Assembly: GCF_030406665.1 (NCBI RefSeq)
Contig: NZ_CP129121.1
Span: 930,001-994,000, forward strand
Direction: 5' to 3'
DNA from: Halomonas halophila
GTDB taxonomy: Bacteria > Pseudomonadota > Gammaproteobacteria > Pseudomonadales > Halomonadaceae
Length of the DNA stretch: 64,000 nt
Shown: in pieces, positions 54,699 through 64,000 of the stretch
Layout of the letters: every line of letters starts with the position of its first letter
Position numbering within the stretch: position 1 is the first letter of the stretch
The notes under the pieces: model-generated
Databases searched by the model: none
What the model was told of the DNA's origin: nothing
The model's input: the letters and a program-made list of their open reading frames with translations, nothing else
Made by a program: the position numbers and the translations under genes

Positions 54699-56357
54699 TC
54701 AGGTTCCCTTGGGCTCGCTTCTCAGCGCCTTGACCAGCGCGAAGCAGCCGATCAGCAGGACGATGGTGAAGGGCAGGCCGGTGGAGACGGCCGCCGTCTG
54801 CAGGGCCGTCAGGCCGCCGCCCAGCAGCAGGGCGATGGCGATGGCGCCTTCGATGATCGCCCAGAAGATGCGCTGGGGCTTGGGCGCGTCGACCTTGCCG
54901 CCGGCCGTGATCGAGTCGATGACCAGCGAGCCGGAGTCGGAGGAGGTCACGAAGAACACGATCACCAGGATGATGCCGACGAAGGAGGTGATGGCCGCCA
55001 GCGGCAGCTCACCGAGCATGGCGAAGAGCTTGATCTCCAGCGCGGCGTCCTGGACGCCCTGGAAGCCGTCGGAGATGACCTGATCGATGGCGGTGCCGCC
55101 GAAGGCGGTCATCCACAGCACCGAGACCAGGGTCGGCACCAGCAGCACGGCGGTCAGGAACTCGCGCACGGTACGGCCGCGGCTTACGCGGGCGATGAAC
55201 ATGCCGACGAACGGTGACCAGGAGATCCACCAGGCCCAGTAGAAGGCGGTCCAGCCCTGGCTGAAGTTGGCGTCTTCGCGGCCGAACGGCATCGACAGCG
55301 CGGGCAGGTTGACCGCGTAGGCGACCAGGTTCTCGAAGAAGCCGGTGGCGATCAGCAGGGTCGGGCCGACGACGATCACGAAGGCCAGCAGCAGGAAGGC
55401 CAGCACCATGTTGAGCTGCGACAGGCGCTGCACGCCCTTATCGACGCCCAGCATGATCGAGCACAGCGCCACGGCGGTGATGCCCATGATCAACAGCACC
55501 ATGGTGATGTTGCTGTTGGGCACGTCGAACAGATAGTTGAGGCCGGCGGCGGCCTGGGAGGCGCCGAGGCCCAGCGAGGTGGCCAGACCGAACAGGGTGG
55601 CGAACACCGCCAGGATGTCGATCAGGTGTCCCGGCCAGCCCCAGACGCGCTCACCCAGGATCGGGTAGAAGATCGAGCGAATGGTCAGCGGCAGACCCTT
55701 GTTGAAGGCGAAGATCGCCAGGGACAGGCCGACGATGGCATAGGCGCCCCAGGGGTGCAGGCCCCAGTGGAAGATGGTGGCGGCCATGCCCAGCTTCTGG
55801 GCGGCGGCCTCGTCACCGGCGGCGGCGCCCAGCGGCGCCCAGTCGGTGCGTACGCCGTTCTCCATGCTGGTGCCACCCAGGGCGGTGCCGAAGTGGGTCA
55901 GCGGTTCGGAGACGCCGTAGAACATCAGGCCGATGCCCATGCCGGCGGCGAACAGCATCGCGAACCAGCCGGCATAGCTGAAGTCCGGCGTGGCATGGGC
56001 GCCGCCGATGCGCACCTTGCCCAGCGGCGATAGCACGATGCCGAGACTGACCAGCACGAAGACGTTGCCGCCCAGCAGGAAGACCCAGCTCAGGTTACCG
56101 GTCAGGAAGCTGAAGATGGTGTCGAAGACCGGCTCGATCTCGGCCTGCAGGGCCAGCGTCAGGATCACGAAGACCAGGATCACTAGCGACGACACGGTGA
56201 AGACCTTGCCGTGCAGATCGACATCGAGGCCGAACTTGTTGGTTCTGATGTTGTCCTGACCGATCACGTAATCGGTATCGATCAGGTTGGCCGGGCCTTC
56301 CGGGGCGGGAATGCCCTCACCCGGGCCGCCCTCTTGGGCTTTGTTGTCGTTCGTCAC
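54699..56357 (-). CDS. BCCT-family compatible-solute transporter
   Basis: 552 residues from the GTG at 56357, which has AAGGAG seven bases upstream; an ATG at 56399 lacks this and overlaps the uspA stop. Twelve membrane segments are apparent. Family signatures: AGMGIGLMFYGVSEPLTHF (Gly-rich unwound TM3, about 138-142) and AFYWAWWISWSPFVGMFIARVSRGRTVREF. GMGIG favours sodium-coupled betaine-type uptake over carnitine exchange. The N-terminal tail (about 50 residues) is polar; the C-terminal tail is short, so osmosensing through a long tail as in BetP is unlikely. Substrate (glycine betaine, choline or ectoine) is not decided by sequence. Confidence 0.9.
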   Translation of the reverse strand: MTNDNKAQEGGPGEGIPAPEGPANLIDTDYVIGQDNIRTNKFGLDVDLHGKVFTVSSLVILVFVILTLALQAEIEPVFDTIFSFLTGNLSWVFLLGGNVFVLVSLGIVLSPLGKVRIGGAHATPDFSYAGWFAMLFAAGMGIGLMFYGVSEPLTHFGTALGGTSMENGVRTDWAPLGAAAGDEAAAQKLGMAATIFHWGLHPWGAYAIVGLSLAIFAFNKGLPLTIRSIFYPILGERVWGWPGHLIDILAVFATLFGLATSLGLGASQAAAGLNYLFDVPNSNITMVLLIMGITAVALCSIMLGVDKGVQRLSQLNMVLAFLLLAFVIVVGPTLLIATGFFENLVAYAVNLPALSMPFGREDANFSQGWTAFYWAWWISWSPFVGMFIARVSRGRTVREFLTAVLLVPTLVSVLWMTAFGGTAIDQVISDGFQGVQDAALEIKLFAMLGELPLAAITSFVGIILVIVFFVTSSDSGSLVIDSITAGGKVDAPKPQRIFWAIIEGAIAIALLLGGGLTALQTAAVSTGLPFTIVLLIGCFALVKALRSEPKGT

Positions 56358-56398
56358 GGGATCTCTCCTTGTTGACGTCGAGGAACGAGTGGGGCGCA

Positions 56399-56821
56399 TC
56401 AGTCCTGGGGGCGGACCAGAAACACCGATGCGTCGGTATGGGTGGCGATCTTGCCGCCGTGCGAGGGAAGCACGACATCCAGGTGCTTCGGGGGATGGGT
56501 CTGCATGATCACCAGATCGGCGCCTTGCTCGTCGATCGCCTCGACCAGCACATCATCCAGATCGGCGGTGGGGTCCGGGCAGACCAGCGCCTTGGCGCTG
56601 ACCGGCTGGCCGTGGACCTGGGCGCGCTCCTGGGCGAAGGCTTCCAGTTTCTGCTGGTACTCGTCCGGGGTGCGGGCCACGCTGCCCGGGGTGTTGGCGA
56701 TGACCGCCACGTAGCAGACTTCCGCACCGTAGTGCTTGGCCTGATCGGCGACGATCTGCAGCGATGGTTCGAACACGTCGGGATGTGCCAGGTCCACCGG
56801 CACCAGAATCTTCTTGAACAT
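56399..56821 (-). CDS. Universal stress protein A family
   Basis: 140 residues after AAGGAG. The start MFKKILVPVDLAHPD, the middle DDVLVEAIDEQGADLVIMQTH and the end SHGGKIATHTDASVFLVRPQ follow the UspA fold. The ATP-binding G-x2-G-x9-G(S/T) pattern is imperfect (SHGGKIATHTDASVFLV), so nucleotide binding is uncertain. It lies 41 bases upstream of the BCCT gene on the same strand. Halomonas TeaD is a Usp that regulates the ectoine transporter TeaABC, so a regulatory role on this transporter is a reasonable inference. Confidence 0.88.
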   Translation of the reverse strand: MFKKILVPVDLAHPDVFEPSLQIVADQAKHYGAEVCYVAVIANTPGSVARTPDEYQQKLEAFAQERAQVHGQPVSAKALVCPDPTADLDDVLVEAIDEQGADLVIMQTHPPKHLDVVLPSHGGKIATHTDASVFLVRPQD

Positions 56822-57001
56822 GCCTGCGCTCCTTGTGGGTTGCGTCCGCGCTCACACGCTCAGTGTGGCCGTTGGACGACGATTTGGGAGTCCCGCGCTT
56901 TCAACGGCAGCGGGCCGGCAATCGGCGTCGTTCGGGGGAGGCTTGCCCTTGTTGTCATTGTCGTTGTCATCCGAAGGCTCGTGGCCCAGTCGGACAGGCG
57001 A

Positions 57002-57030
57002 TTCTAATCAAATAGGGAGCGGCTGATAAC
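57002..57030 (-). promoter_or_regulatory. Candidate sigma-70 promoter for the uspA-BCCT operon
   Basis: On the minus strand TTATCA (57030-57025), 17-base spacer, TAGAAT (57007-57002). It implies a leader of about 175 bases before uspA. Confidence 0.45.
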
Positions 57031-57086
57031 CGGCGATTTGCGACGCCCTCGGTTCCGAGGGCGCTGTTGGCGTCGTTCGGCACGCA

Positions 57087-57118
57087 AGAGGGAGGTGCCC
57101 CTGAAGGCACCTCCCTCT
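57087..57118 (-). terminator. Hairpin terminator after proX
   Basis: AGAGGGAGGTGCC (57087-57099), six-base loop, GGCACCTCCCTCT (57106-57118). It lies 20 bases after the proX stop on the minus strand, with little T-run. Confidence 0.75.
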
Positions 57119-57137
57119 CGTCGTCATGCCGCCACGA

Positions 57138-57998
57138 TCACGCTTCCGGCAGCCACTCCTGGACCAGGTCCTGGTTGTCCTCGACCCACTGCTTGGCGTT
57201 CTCGTAGGGGTCGGAGTCCTTCTCCTGGTTCATGAGCATGACCTCGCCCATATGCTCCGGGGTCCACTCGAAGGCGTCCAGGATGGCGTAGGCGCCCGGC
57301 ATGTCTTCCTCGAGGCCATCACGCACGATGGTATGGATCTGCTCGGCGCCGCCATAGACGTTCTTGGGGTCCTCGAGGTACTTGAGGTCCCAGCGGGCGA
57401 ACATCCAGTGCGGCGTCCAGCCGGTCACCGCGATCTCTTCCTGGTTGTCGATGGCGCTCTTGAGCGCCGCGGTCATGGTGGCACCGCTGCCGCTCTGCAC
57501 GTCCAGGTCGAGGTCGTAGTCTTCCACCACCTGCTCGGTCAGGCTCATGATGCCGGCGCCCGGATCGATGCCGGTGATCTTGCCTTCGAAGGCCTCGGCA
57601 TGCTCGTTCAGGTCGGCGATGGAGTCGGCTTCGCTGTAGGCCGGAACCACCAGGCCGAGCTTGGTGCCGTCGAGATTCGGGCCCAGGTCGTCGACCTGAT
57701 CGCCGACCCGGTCGAGGTAGTCGGCGTGGGTGGTCGGCAGCCAGGCGGCGACGATGCCGTCGGCATCGCCGGTGGCCACGGACTGCCACATGGCGGCGGC
57801 GGACAGCGAGGTCATCTCGACCTCGTAGCCGGCCTGTTCCAGCACGGCGCGCATCACGTTGGTGGAGGCGACTTCCGAGGCCCATTCGACATAGGCCAGG
57901 TGAACGCTGCCCTTGTCCTGGGCCTGGGCCGTCGCCGCGGTCAGGCTGGCGCCGGCGATGAGGGCCAGGCCAGCGATGCGCATCGGTTGCTTCGGCAT
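57138..57998 (-). CDS. proX: ProX-like glycine-betaine-binding protein
   Basis: 286 residues from the ATG at 57998 (GGAG upstream). A signal peptide (MPKQPMRIAGLALIAGASL, cleavage near AQA-Q at about 26) is followed by an OpuAC domain: VHLAYVEWASEVASTNVMRAVLEQAGY, WQSVATGDADGIVAAWLPTTHADYL, and DPGAGIMSLTEQV. Several Trp residues could form the aromatic cage for a quaternary amine. The family start AYVEWASEVA is typical of the E. coli ProX/OsmX relatives. It is last in the proV-proW-proX operon, 85 bases after proW. Confidence 0.9.
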   Translation of the reverse strand: MPKQPMRIAGLALIAGASLTAATAQAQDKGSVHLAYVEWASEVASTNVMRAVLEQAGYEVEMTSLSAAAMWQSVATGDADGIVAAWLPTTHADYLDRVGDQVDDLGPNLDGTKLGLVVPAYSEADSIADLNEHAEAFEGKITGIDPGAGIMSLTEQVVEDYDLDLDVQSGSGATMTAALKSAIDNQEEIAVTGWTPHWMFARWDLKYLEDPKNVYGGAEQIHTIVRDGLEEDMPGAYAILDAFEWTPEHMGEVMLMNQEKDSDPYENAKQWVEDNQDLVQEWLPEA

Positions 57999-58083
57999 TG
58001 TGCTTATCTCCGTTAGGAATGTATTCATGAGCATGCTGAGACGAGCCGCCGGTTGCAACCGGCGGTCGTTCAACGGCGTGACG

Positions 58084-58922
<839 letters not shown>

Positions 58923-58923
<1 letters not shown>

Positions 58924-60125
58924 CAGTGGTCTCCTGCCTGTGCGAGTTCGTCGAGGACGGCGCCTTTCACGACCACGCCCTGGAGCACCTGGTCGTCATC
59001 CACCACGGCGATCGGGAAACGGTTCTCGCTGAACATGGCGAACAGGTTGTGCAGCGGCTCCTCGCGGGTGACCTTGCGGAAGTCCTGGGTCATCACCTCG
59101 GTGACGGTCTGCTTGCCGTCCTCCAGCGCCTGGCTGGCGGCGTCGGCGTCGATCAGGCCGATCAGGCGGCGGTCGCGGTCGAGGATGTAGATGGAATCGA
59201 GGCTGTGGTCGCGCATCTTGCGTAGCGCGGTGCGCGGACCGTCGGTGTCGCGCACCGTGGAGCGGACCTTGCGCATGGCGCTCTCGGCGCTGAGGATGCG
59301 CGACTTGTCGACGCCCTCGATGAAGCGGCGCACGTAGTCGTCGGCGGGCTTGGTGAGGATCTCCTCGGGGGTGCCGATCTGCACCACCTCGCCGTCCTTG
59401 AGCAGCACGATGCGGTCGCCGATGCTCAGCGCCTCGTCGAGGTCGTGGGTGATGAAGACGGTGGTCTTCTTCATGCGGTGCTGGAGCTGCAGCAGCTCCT
59501 GCTGCATGTCGCCGCGGATCAGCGGGTCCAGCGCCGAGAAGGCCTCGTCCATCAGCAGCACGCTGGCATCGTTGGCCAGCGCGCGCGCCAGGCCGACGCG
59601 CTGCTGCATGCCGCCGGAGAGCTGGCGCGGATAGGCGTTTTCCCAGCCTTCCAGGCCGACCTGCTTGAGCGCGTTACTGGCGGTCTCGCGGCGCTCGGCG
59701 GGATCGATGCCGCGGATCTCCAGGCCGAACTCGGTGTTCTGCTGCACGGTACGGTGGGGGAAGAGGGCGAAGTTCTGGAACACCATGGAGAAGTGGCGGC
59801 GGCGGCATTCCAGCAGCTCCTTCTCCTTGAGGCTCGGGATGTTCTGCCCGTCGATGACGATCTCGCCCTCGGTCGGGTCGATCAGACGGTTGAGGCAGCG
59901 GATCAGGGTCGACTTGCCGGAACCGGACAGCCCCATGATCACCAGCAGTTCCCCTTCGTAGACATCGAAGTCGATGTTCGACAGGCCCAGGGTCTGGCCG
60001 GTCTTGTCGAGGATCTCGGGGCGCTTCAGCCCCTGGTCGCGCAGTTCCAGCGCCTTCTTCGGCTGGTTGCCGAAGACCTTGCTGAGGTTGCGCACCCGAA
60101 TCTTGACGTTTCGGTTGTCACTCAT
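58923..60125 (-). CDS. proV: ProV-like ABC ATPase with CBS domains
   Basis: 400 residues. N-terminal extension with ALELRDQGLKRPEILDKTGQTLGL, as in ProV/OpuAA. Walker A GLSGSGKSTLIRCLNRL is at about 63-79, then Q-loop FQNFALFPH, signature LSGGMQQRVGLARAL, Walker B VLLMDEAFSALDP and H-loop THD. Tandem CBS domains (about 280-400) probably sense ionic strength, as shown for OpuA. It heads the operon; GTTATTGAATAAC at 60243-60255 lies upstream. Confidence 0.95.
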
Positions 60126-60242
60126 TGGCGAGCCTTGTGTGGTGCCGCGCTCTGGACAGGGCGGGCAAAATGGTTGCGTTGAATGTAACCCCAGAGTGAC
60201 AGCCGCCAGCGTTGACTCGAACCGGACGCCAGCAACCCGGGA

Positions 60243-60255
60243 GTTATTGAATAAC
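60243..60255. promoter_or_regulatory. Palindrome GTTATTGAATAAC upstream of proV
   Basis: A perfect 6-1-6 palindrome 118 bases upstream of the proV start, in the 165-base gap after the sugar dehydrogenase. It is a candidate operator. No reliable promoter was placed beside it (TACATT at 60182-60187 on the minus strand lacks a good -35). Confidence 0.4.
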
Positions 60256-60290
60256 CGTTCAGAAATATGCCGGGGGCGTGCCGGGGCGGT

Positions 60291-61487
60291 CTATTCAGGG
60301 CAGGCCGAAGCGCCCGCCTGGCCGGCAACGGCCGGCGTCAGGCGCCAGAGACCGGCCTCGGCGGCGTCGTTGAGTATATAGAGCGTGTCGTCGTGCCCCT
60401 GGTCAACGGTGCGTAGGCGGCCGATCTCCCCATCGAGCACTTTCTCGCGTTCGATCACCGTGTCGCCCTCGAGGCGCAGTCGCAGCAGCGCCTCGCCGCG
60501 CAGCCCGCCGGCCAGCAGATCGCCCTGCCAGGGGGCGAAGGCCGGCGAGGTCACCCGGGTCAGGCCCGAAGGCGCGAACCGGCCGTCGAAGACATGCACC
60601 GGGTCGCGCATGCCCGGGGCGCTGTCGCGGCCGATCGGCAGGAAGGTGACGTAGTCGCGGCCCCGGGAGACCTCCGGCCAGCCATAGTTGGCGCCCGGCA
60701 CCAGGCGATTGAGTTCGTCGCCGGTGCGCGGGCCGTGCTCGGTGGACCAGGCCGTGCCGTCGTCGGCGACGATCAGCCCCTGGGGATTGCGGTGGCCGAG
60801 GCTGAAGATCTCGTCGCGCACCTCGGGGTCGCCCACGAAGGGATTGTCGGCGGGCACGCCGCCAGTCTCGGTGAGGCGCAGGATGCTGCCGGCGTGGTCG
60901 CCGCCGTCCTGGGCACGCTCGGGGCTGCCGCGTTCCCCGACGCTCATCAGCAGGGTGCCGTCGGGGCGCCAGGCCAGTCGCGAGCCGAAGTGGCGACCGG
61001 CGTCGGTGGCGCGGTTCTGGGTGAAGAGGGGCTCGATGCCGATCAGGCGGCCGCCCTCGAGGCGTGCCCGGGACAGGGCGGTCGCGGCGCCGTCGGCCAC
61101 CGGCCGGCTCCAGGTGAAGTAGAGCCAGTCATGCTCGCCGCTCTCGTCCTCGCCGAAACGGGGATGCAGGGCCAGGTCGAGCAGCCCACCCTGGCCACGG
61201 GCCGCGACCTCGGGCAGGCCGGCGATGCTCAGGCGCGAGCCGTCCGCGGCGATCCGCGTCAAACGGCCGCCGCGCTCGCCGACCAGCAGGGCGCCGTCGG
61301 GCAGCTGGGCCAGCCCCCAGGGGTGGCGGAAGCCATCGGCGACGCGGCTCAGGCACAGCGTCATGTGCCGGGTGTCCAGCCGCATCGGAGTGTCCTGGGC
61401 CTGGCTCGGCAGGGCGGAGGCCGTCAGCAGCACGCTCAGGACCGCCGCCGGCAGGCGCGAGGATGGACGGGGGCGAGAGAGGATCAT
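60291..61487 (-). CDS. PQQ-type soluble aldose sugar dehydrogenase, periplasmic
   Basis: 398 residues after AAGGAG. A signal peptide ends near SQA-Q at about 30. The beta-propeller carries family motifs: FRHPWGLAQLPDGALLVGERGGRL, GQGGLLDLALHP, FGSRLAWRPDGTLLMSVGERG, LGHRNPQGL, STEHGPRTGDELNRL and GANYGWP, typical of YliI/GdhB-type enzymes. These oxidise aldoses with PQQ and calcium in the periplasm. PQQ synthesis genes are not in the window. It does not appear functionally tied to the transport genes beside it. Confidence 0.9.
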   Translation of the reverse strand: MILSRPRPSSRLPAAVLSVLLTASALPSQAQDTPMRLDTRHMTLCLSRVADGFRHPWGLAQLPDGALLVGERGGRLTRIAADGSRLSIAGLPEVAARGQGGLLDLALHPRFGEDESGEHDWLYFTWSRPVADGAATALSRARLEGGRLIGIEPLFTQNRATDAGRHFGSRLAWRPDGTLLMSVGERGSPERAQDGGDHAGSILRLTETGGVPADNPFVGDPEVRDEIFSLGHRNPQGLIVADDGTAWSTEHGPRTGDELNRLVPGANYGWPEVSRGRDYVTFLPIGRDSAPGMRDPVHVFDGRFAPSGLTRVTSPAFAPWQGDLLAGGLRGEALLRLRLEGDTVIEREKVLDGEIGRLRTVDQGHDDTLYILNDAAEAGLWRLTPAVAGQAGASACPE

Positions 61488-61563
61488 GGGCCGACTCCTT
61501 GTCGATGGCGCCCCCAGTATAGAAGGCGCCGGCGAGGCGTCGGCCTGTCGGTTGCCTGTCCGG

Positions 61564-62439
61564 CTACATCAGCCACGCCAGCAGCAGCGGCAGGTAGATC
61601 AGCGACAGCAGGGTCGAGCAGAACACCAGGCTGGCCACGTATTCCGGCTCGCGACGGGCCTTCTGGGCGAACAGGTAGTTGAACACCGCCACCGGCATGC
61701 TCATCTGCAGCACCAGGATGGCGTGAGCCATGGGCGGCAGGGCCAGAAGCGCGCCGATGCCCCAGGCCAGGCCCGCGGCCAGCGGCAGGCGCAGCAGGCA
61801 GAAGCCGAGGCCCGAGCGCAGGCTCCTGACCTGGATGTTGGCCAGCGACACCCCGAGGGTGATCAGCATCAGCGGCACCGTGAAGCCCGAGATCAGATCC
61901 ACGCTGTTGGCCAGCCACGGCGGCAGGTCGGTGTCGGTGAGCAGCAGCGCCAGGGCGATCAGGATGGCGTAGACCGTGGGCGTCCTGGCCAGCGACTTCA
62001 GCGGGTTGCCGCGGCTGGTCATCAGGGTGCCGAGGGTGAACTGGAACAGCGACACCGTGACCATCACCGTGATGCCGAAGGCGAAGCCCGCCTCGCCGAA
62101 GGCGTAGAGCACCACCGGCAGGCCCATGTTGCCGGTGTTGGGATACATCATCGGCGCCAGCAGCACCCGCCAGTCGCGCCGCAACAGGCGGGCGGAGACC
62201 ACGGTGGCCGCCCCCATGGTGGTCAGTACCAGGGCGGTGGCCAGCATGGTGCGGCCGAAGCTGTCGGCGTCGATCTCGGCGCCGGCCAGCGAGGCGAGCA
62301 CCAGCGCCGGGGTGCCGATGTTGAACACCAGGCGGGTGACGAAGGCCACGGGATAGTCGTGGCCGAGCCGAACCCAGCCGAAGCCCAGTCCGGCGCCGGC
62401 GATGACCGGCGCCATCACGGCGAAGAGTTCGGCGAGCAT
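61564..62439 (-). CDS. AEC (auxin efflux carrier) family transporter
   Basis: 291 residues from the ATG at 62439, with AAGGAG upstream. Ten hydrophobic helices are arranged as 5+5. Family motifs: FNIGTPALVLASLAG, MMYPNTGNMGLPVVLYAFGE and the C-terminal LQMSMPVAVFNYLFAQ. AEC proteins such as MdcF and YfdV move small carboxylates. The substrate is unknown and no metabolic neighbour helps. Confidence 0.88.
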   Translation of the reverse strand: MLAELFAVMAPVIAGAGLGFGWVRLGHDYPVAFVTRLVFNIGTPALVLASLAGAEIDADSFGRTMLATALVLTTMGAATVVSARLLRRDWRVLLAPMMYPNTGNMGLPVVLYAFGEAGFAFGITVMVTVSLFQFTLGTLMTSRGNPLKSLARTPTVYAILIALALLLTDTDLPPWLANSVDLISGFTVPLMLITLGVSLANIQVRSLRSGLGFCLLRLPLAAGLAWGIGALLALPPMAHAILVLQMSMPVAVFNYLFAQKARREPEYVASLVFCSTLLSLIYLPLLLAWLM

Positions 62440-62491
62440 GGAGTGTCTCCTTGGTTGAGAGAAATGAAGGAAAGCCGTGCCGACGTCGGCC

Positions 62492-64000
62492 TCAGGCGAC
62501 GTCCGCCTGCGGCGGTGGTGGCACCAGGCCTCGCGAGGCCCGGGCACGTTGGGCCTGGCGCTCCAGCGACAGTTCGAGGCGCTGCGCCAGTCCGGCGAGC
62601 CGGGCGTGCTGACGCTCGCTCAGTCCGGGCTGGTGGCGCACGGCCTCGACGAAGGCCTCGCCGGCCGGCTGCACCGCGCTCGGGGAGTGGCCCCTGGCGC
62701 TGTCGGCGTAGGCTTGCGCCAGGGCGGCGAAGAAGTCTCGCTTGGCGCGATGCAAGGGCTCGTCCGGCAGGTCGTCCAGGCGGCGGCGCACCTGCAGGCA
62801 GGCATAACCGATGTCGAGCCCGGTCAGCCCCAGGGTGAAGAGATGGCGCTGGTCCTCGGGCAGGACGTCGTCGTGCTTGGCCAGGTGCAGCAGGCGATCG
62901 GCCATGCCGCCGACGAAGCGTGCCTCCGCCTCGTGGATCGGCGGTGAGGTCAGGCGCCGCAGGTCGCCGACGATGGCGCCGACCAGCCGGCGCTTGCGCA
63001 GCCGTGAGCCGAAGCCGGGCAGCAGCCGGAAGCCGGCCACCACCGCGGAAAGGCCGATCATCACCGCGATGGCGCGGTTGATGAAGGCGTCGAACGAGAA
63101 GTCCATGCCGTTGCCGGGCATGGTCAGCAGGATGTTGCCGATGGTGAAGGCCAGGCAATAGCCCATCAGCCGTGGCACCGCCGCGCCCAGCAGGCCCAGG
63201 AACAGGGGCGGCATCAGCAGCATCGCCAGCATCGGGAAGCCGCTGGCCTGGGCCAGCAGCACGTGGCCGAACAGCAAGGCGCTGGGAATCGCCGCCAGCA
63301 TGCCCTTGGCGAACATCATGCAGACCACCACGGGATTGTCGCGGGTGGCGAAGAAGGCCGAGAACAGGGTGCCGAGCAGCATCGCCACCTGGCCGTTGTC
63401 CCAGCCGGTCGCCAGCCAGAAGGCGGCCAGCAGCGAGAAGATCAGGCCGGCGCGCAGGGCGTTGAGCCCGGCGATCAGATGATCGCGATGCCAGGCCAGC
63501 GCCGCGCCGCGCAGGCGCATGCGGCCGGGATGGGAAATGGCATCGCGGGCGTCGAGCATCACCACCGCATGGCCCAGCGCCTCGCGCAGGCCCAGCAGGC
63601 AGCGCTGTTCGAGGGGCGTCCAGTCGTCGTCGGGGCAGTCCTTGACCCGATGGCGCAGCGCGTGGAGGCGGCGCTGGGCGGGGGCGACGCCGCTGACCTC
63701 CGCCGACTCGCGAAAGCCTTCCGCCAGCTCGGCGGCCAGCCGGTGTATCGCCGGCGAGAGGCGCTCGCCGTAGTGGTGAAGGATCTGCTGCAGGGCGTGC
63801 AGGGTAGCCATCAGGCGCAGGGTGCGGCGGGTCAGCACGTGGCTGGCGCGGATGCGCCCAGGGCCCTCGGGCCCTTCGTAGCGGGCGGCCTGGCTGTCGG
63901 TCTCGAGCTGGGTGAGCGGCTCCAGGCTGTCGGTCAGGGTCTGCTGCAGCGCGCTCGGGTCGTCGCTGTCGCTCAGCCGCAGGGCGGCGTGGCGGAAGGC
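62492..64000 (-). CDS. FUSC-family (AaeB-like) inner-membrane protein, 5' end outside window
   Basis: The frame is open from the window edge (64000) to the stop at 62492, about 502 codons, so the start is not visible; an internal ATG at 63838 is not a good start because coding sequence continues upstream. A soluble helical region is followed by a block of five or six membrane segments (GLIFSLLAAFWLATGW, MLLGTLFSAFFATRDNP, MLAAIPSALLFGH, PPLFLGLLGAAVPRLMGY, INRAIAVMIGLSAVVAGF), then a soluble C-terminal domain. This is the second half of a fusaric-acid-resistance/AaeB exporter. Such pumps export aromatic acids, usually with a membrane-fusion partner. Confidence 0.82.
   Translation of the reverse strand, partial: AFRHAALRLSDSDDPSALQQTLTDSLEPLTQLETDSQAARYEGPEGPGRIRASHVLTRRTLRLMATLHALQQILHHYGERLSPAIHRLAAELAEGFRESAEVSGVAPAQRRLHALRHRVKDCPDDDWTPLEQRCLLGLREALGHAVVMLDARDAISHPGRMRLRGAALAWHRDHLIAGLNALRAGLIFSLLAAFWLATGWDNGQVAMLLGTLFSAFFATRDNPVVVCMMFAKGMLAAIPSALLFGHVLLAQASGFPMLAMLLMPPLFLGLLGAAVPRLMGYCLAFTIGNILLTMPGNGMDFSFDAFINRAIAVMIGLSAVVAGFRLLPGFGSRLRKRRLVGAIVGDLRRLTSPPIHEAEARFVGGMADRLLHLAKHDDVLPEDQRHLFTLGLTGLDIGYACLQVRRRLDDLPDEPLHRAKRDFFAALAQAYADSARGHSPSAVQPAGEAFVEAVRHQPGLSERQHARLAGLAQRLELSLERQAQRARASRGLVPPPPQADVA

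Larger units (their letters stand above)
56822..57137. other. 316-base intergenic region between uspA and proX
   Basis: Holds the proX terminator (57087-57118) and a candidate promoter for uspA (57002-57030). No gene seen. Confidence 0.7.

Noticed and set aside
63839..64000. Start of the FUSC gene at 63838
   Set aside because: The same frame continues open to the window edge with protein-like sequence, so the gene is truncated by the window rather than starting there.

Overview
The window is a high-GC gammaproteobacterial chromosome segment. Gene order and the number of compatible-solute transporters suggest a halophilic Halomonadaceae member (Halomonas-like). The conserved block rsgA-orn-queG-nnr-tsaE-amiB-mutL-miaA-hfq-hflX-hflK-hflC-hisZ-purA is the usual gammaproteobacterial housekeeping order. 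I see no tRNA, rRNA, CRISPR array, transposase or phage gene. The species is inference; the class-level placement is well supported.

Region 1 (1-25,900, + strand) is a Vibrio-vas-type type VI secretion system (T6SS). It runs tssG (cut by the window edge), tagH (FHA), tssJ, tssK, tssL, tssH/clpV, vasH (sigma-54 activator), vasI, tssA, tssM and a GNAT acetyltransferase-like gene in the place where Vibrio has vasL. A delivery module follows: PAAR spike, VgrG, DUF4123 adaptor and a VasX-like 1117-residue membrane-active effector. Then come three candidate membrane immunity genes and a small zinc-ribbon membrane protein. Base composition drops sharply in the 3' half of the effector and the immunity genes, which points to exchange of this end. 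One immunity gene is split by an A6G8 homopolymer. tssB/C/E/F and hcp are not in the window.

Region 2 (26,000-44,250) is the housekeeping core. psd, rhdA and rsgA are on the minus strand. orn diverges from rsgA over a palindromic promoter. queG is on the minus strand, and nnr through purA are on the plus strand. The genes serve phospholipid synthesis, ribosome assembly, oligoribonucleotide decay, tRNA modification (queG, tsaE, miaA), cell-wall splitting, mismatch repair, RNA chaperoning, FtsH control and histidine/adenylate synthesis.

Region 3 (44,255-54,700, - strand) is a compact synthase-dependent exopolysaccharide operon: UDP-glucose-type dehydrogenase, Alg8-like glycosyltransferase with an extra C-terminal domain, Alg44-like PilZ/c-di-GMP co-polymerase, PL14-like lyase, PL5-like (AlgL-like) lyase and a very long Sel1-repeat lipoprotein in the AlgK position. 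It resembles the alginate machinery, but the dehydrogenase is not of the GDP-mannose type, and no algG, algX, algE, algF/I/J or algA is present. I infer that the product may be a glucuronate polymer rather than alginate. This is the best candidate here for an undescribed system.

Region 4 (54,700-64,000, - strand) holds osmolyte and small-molecule transport: a BCCT transporter paired with a universal stress protein, a ProV-ProW-ProX glycine-betaine ABC importer, a periplasmic PQQ-type sugar dehydrogenase, an AEC-family carrier and the 3' part of a FUSC-family exporter that runs off the window.
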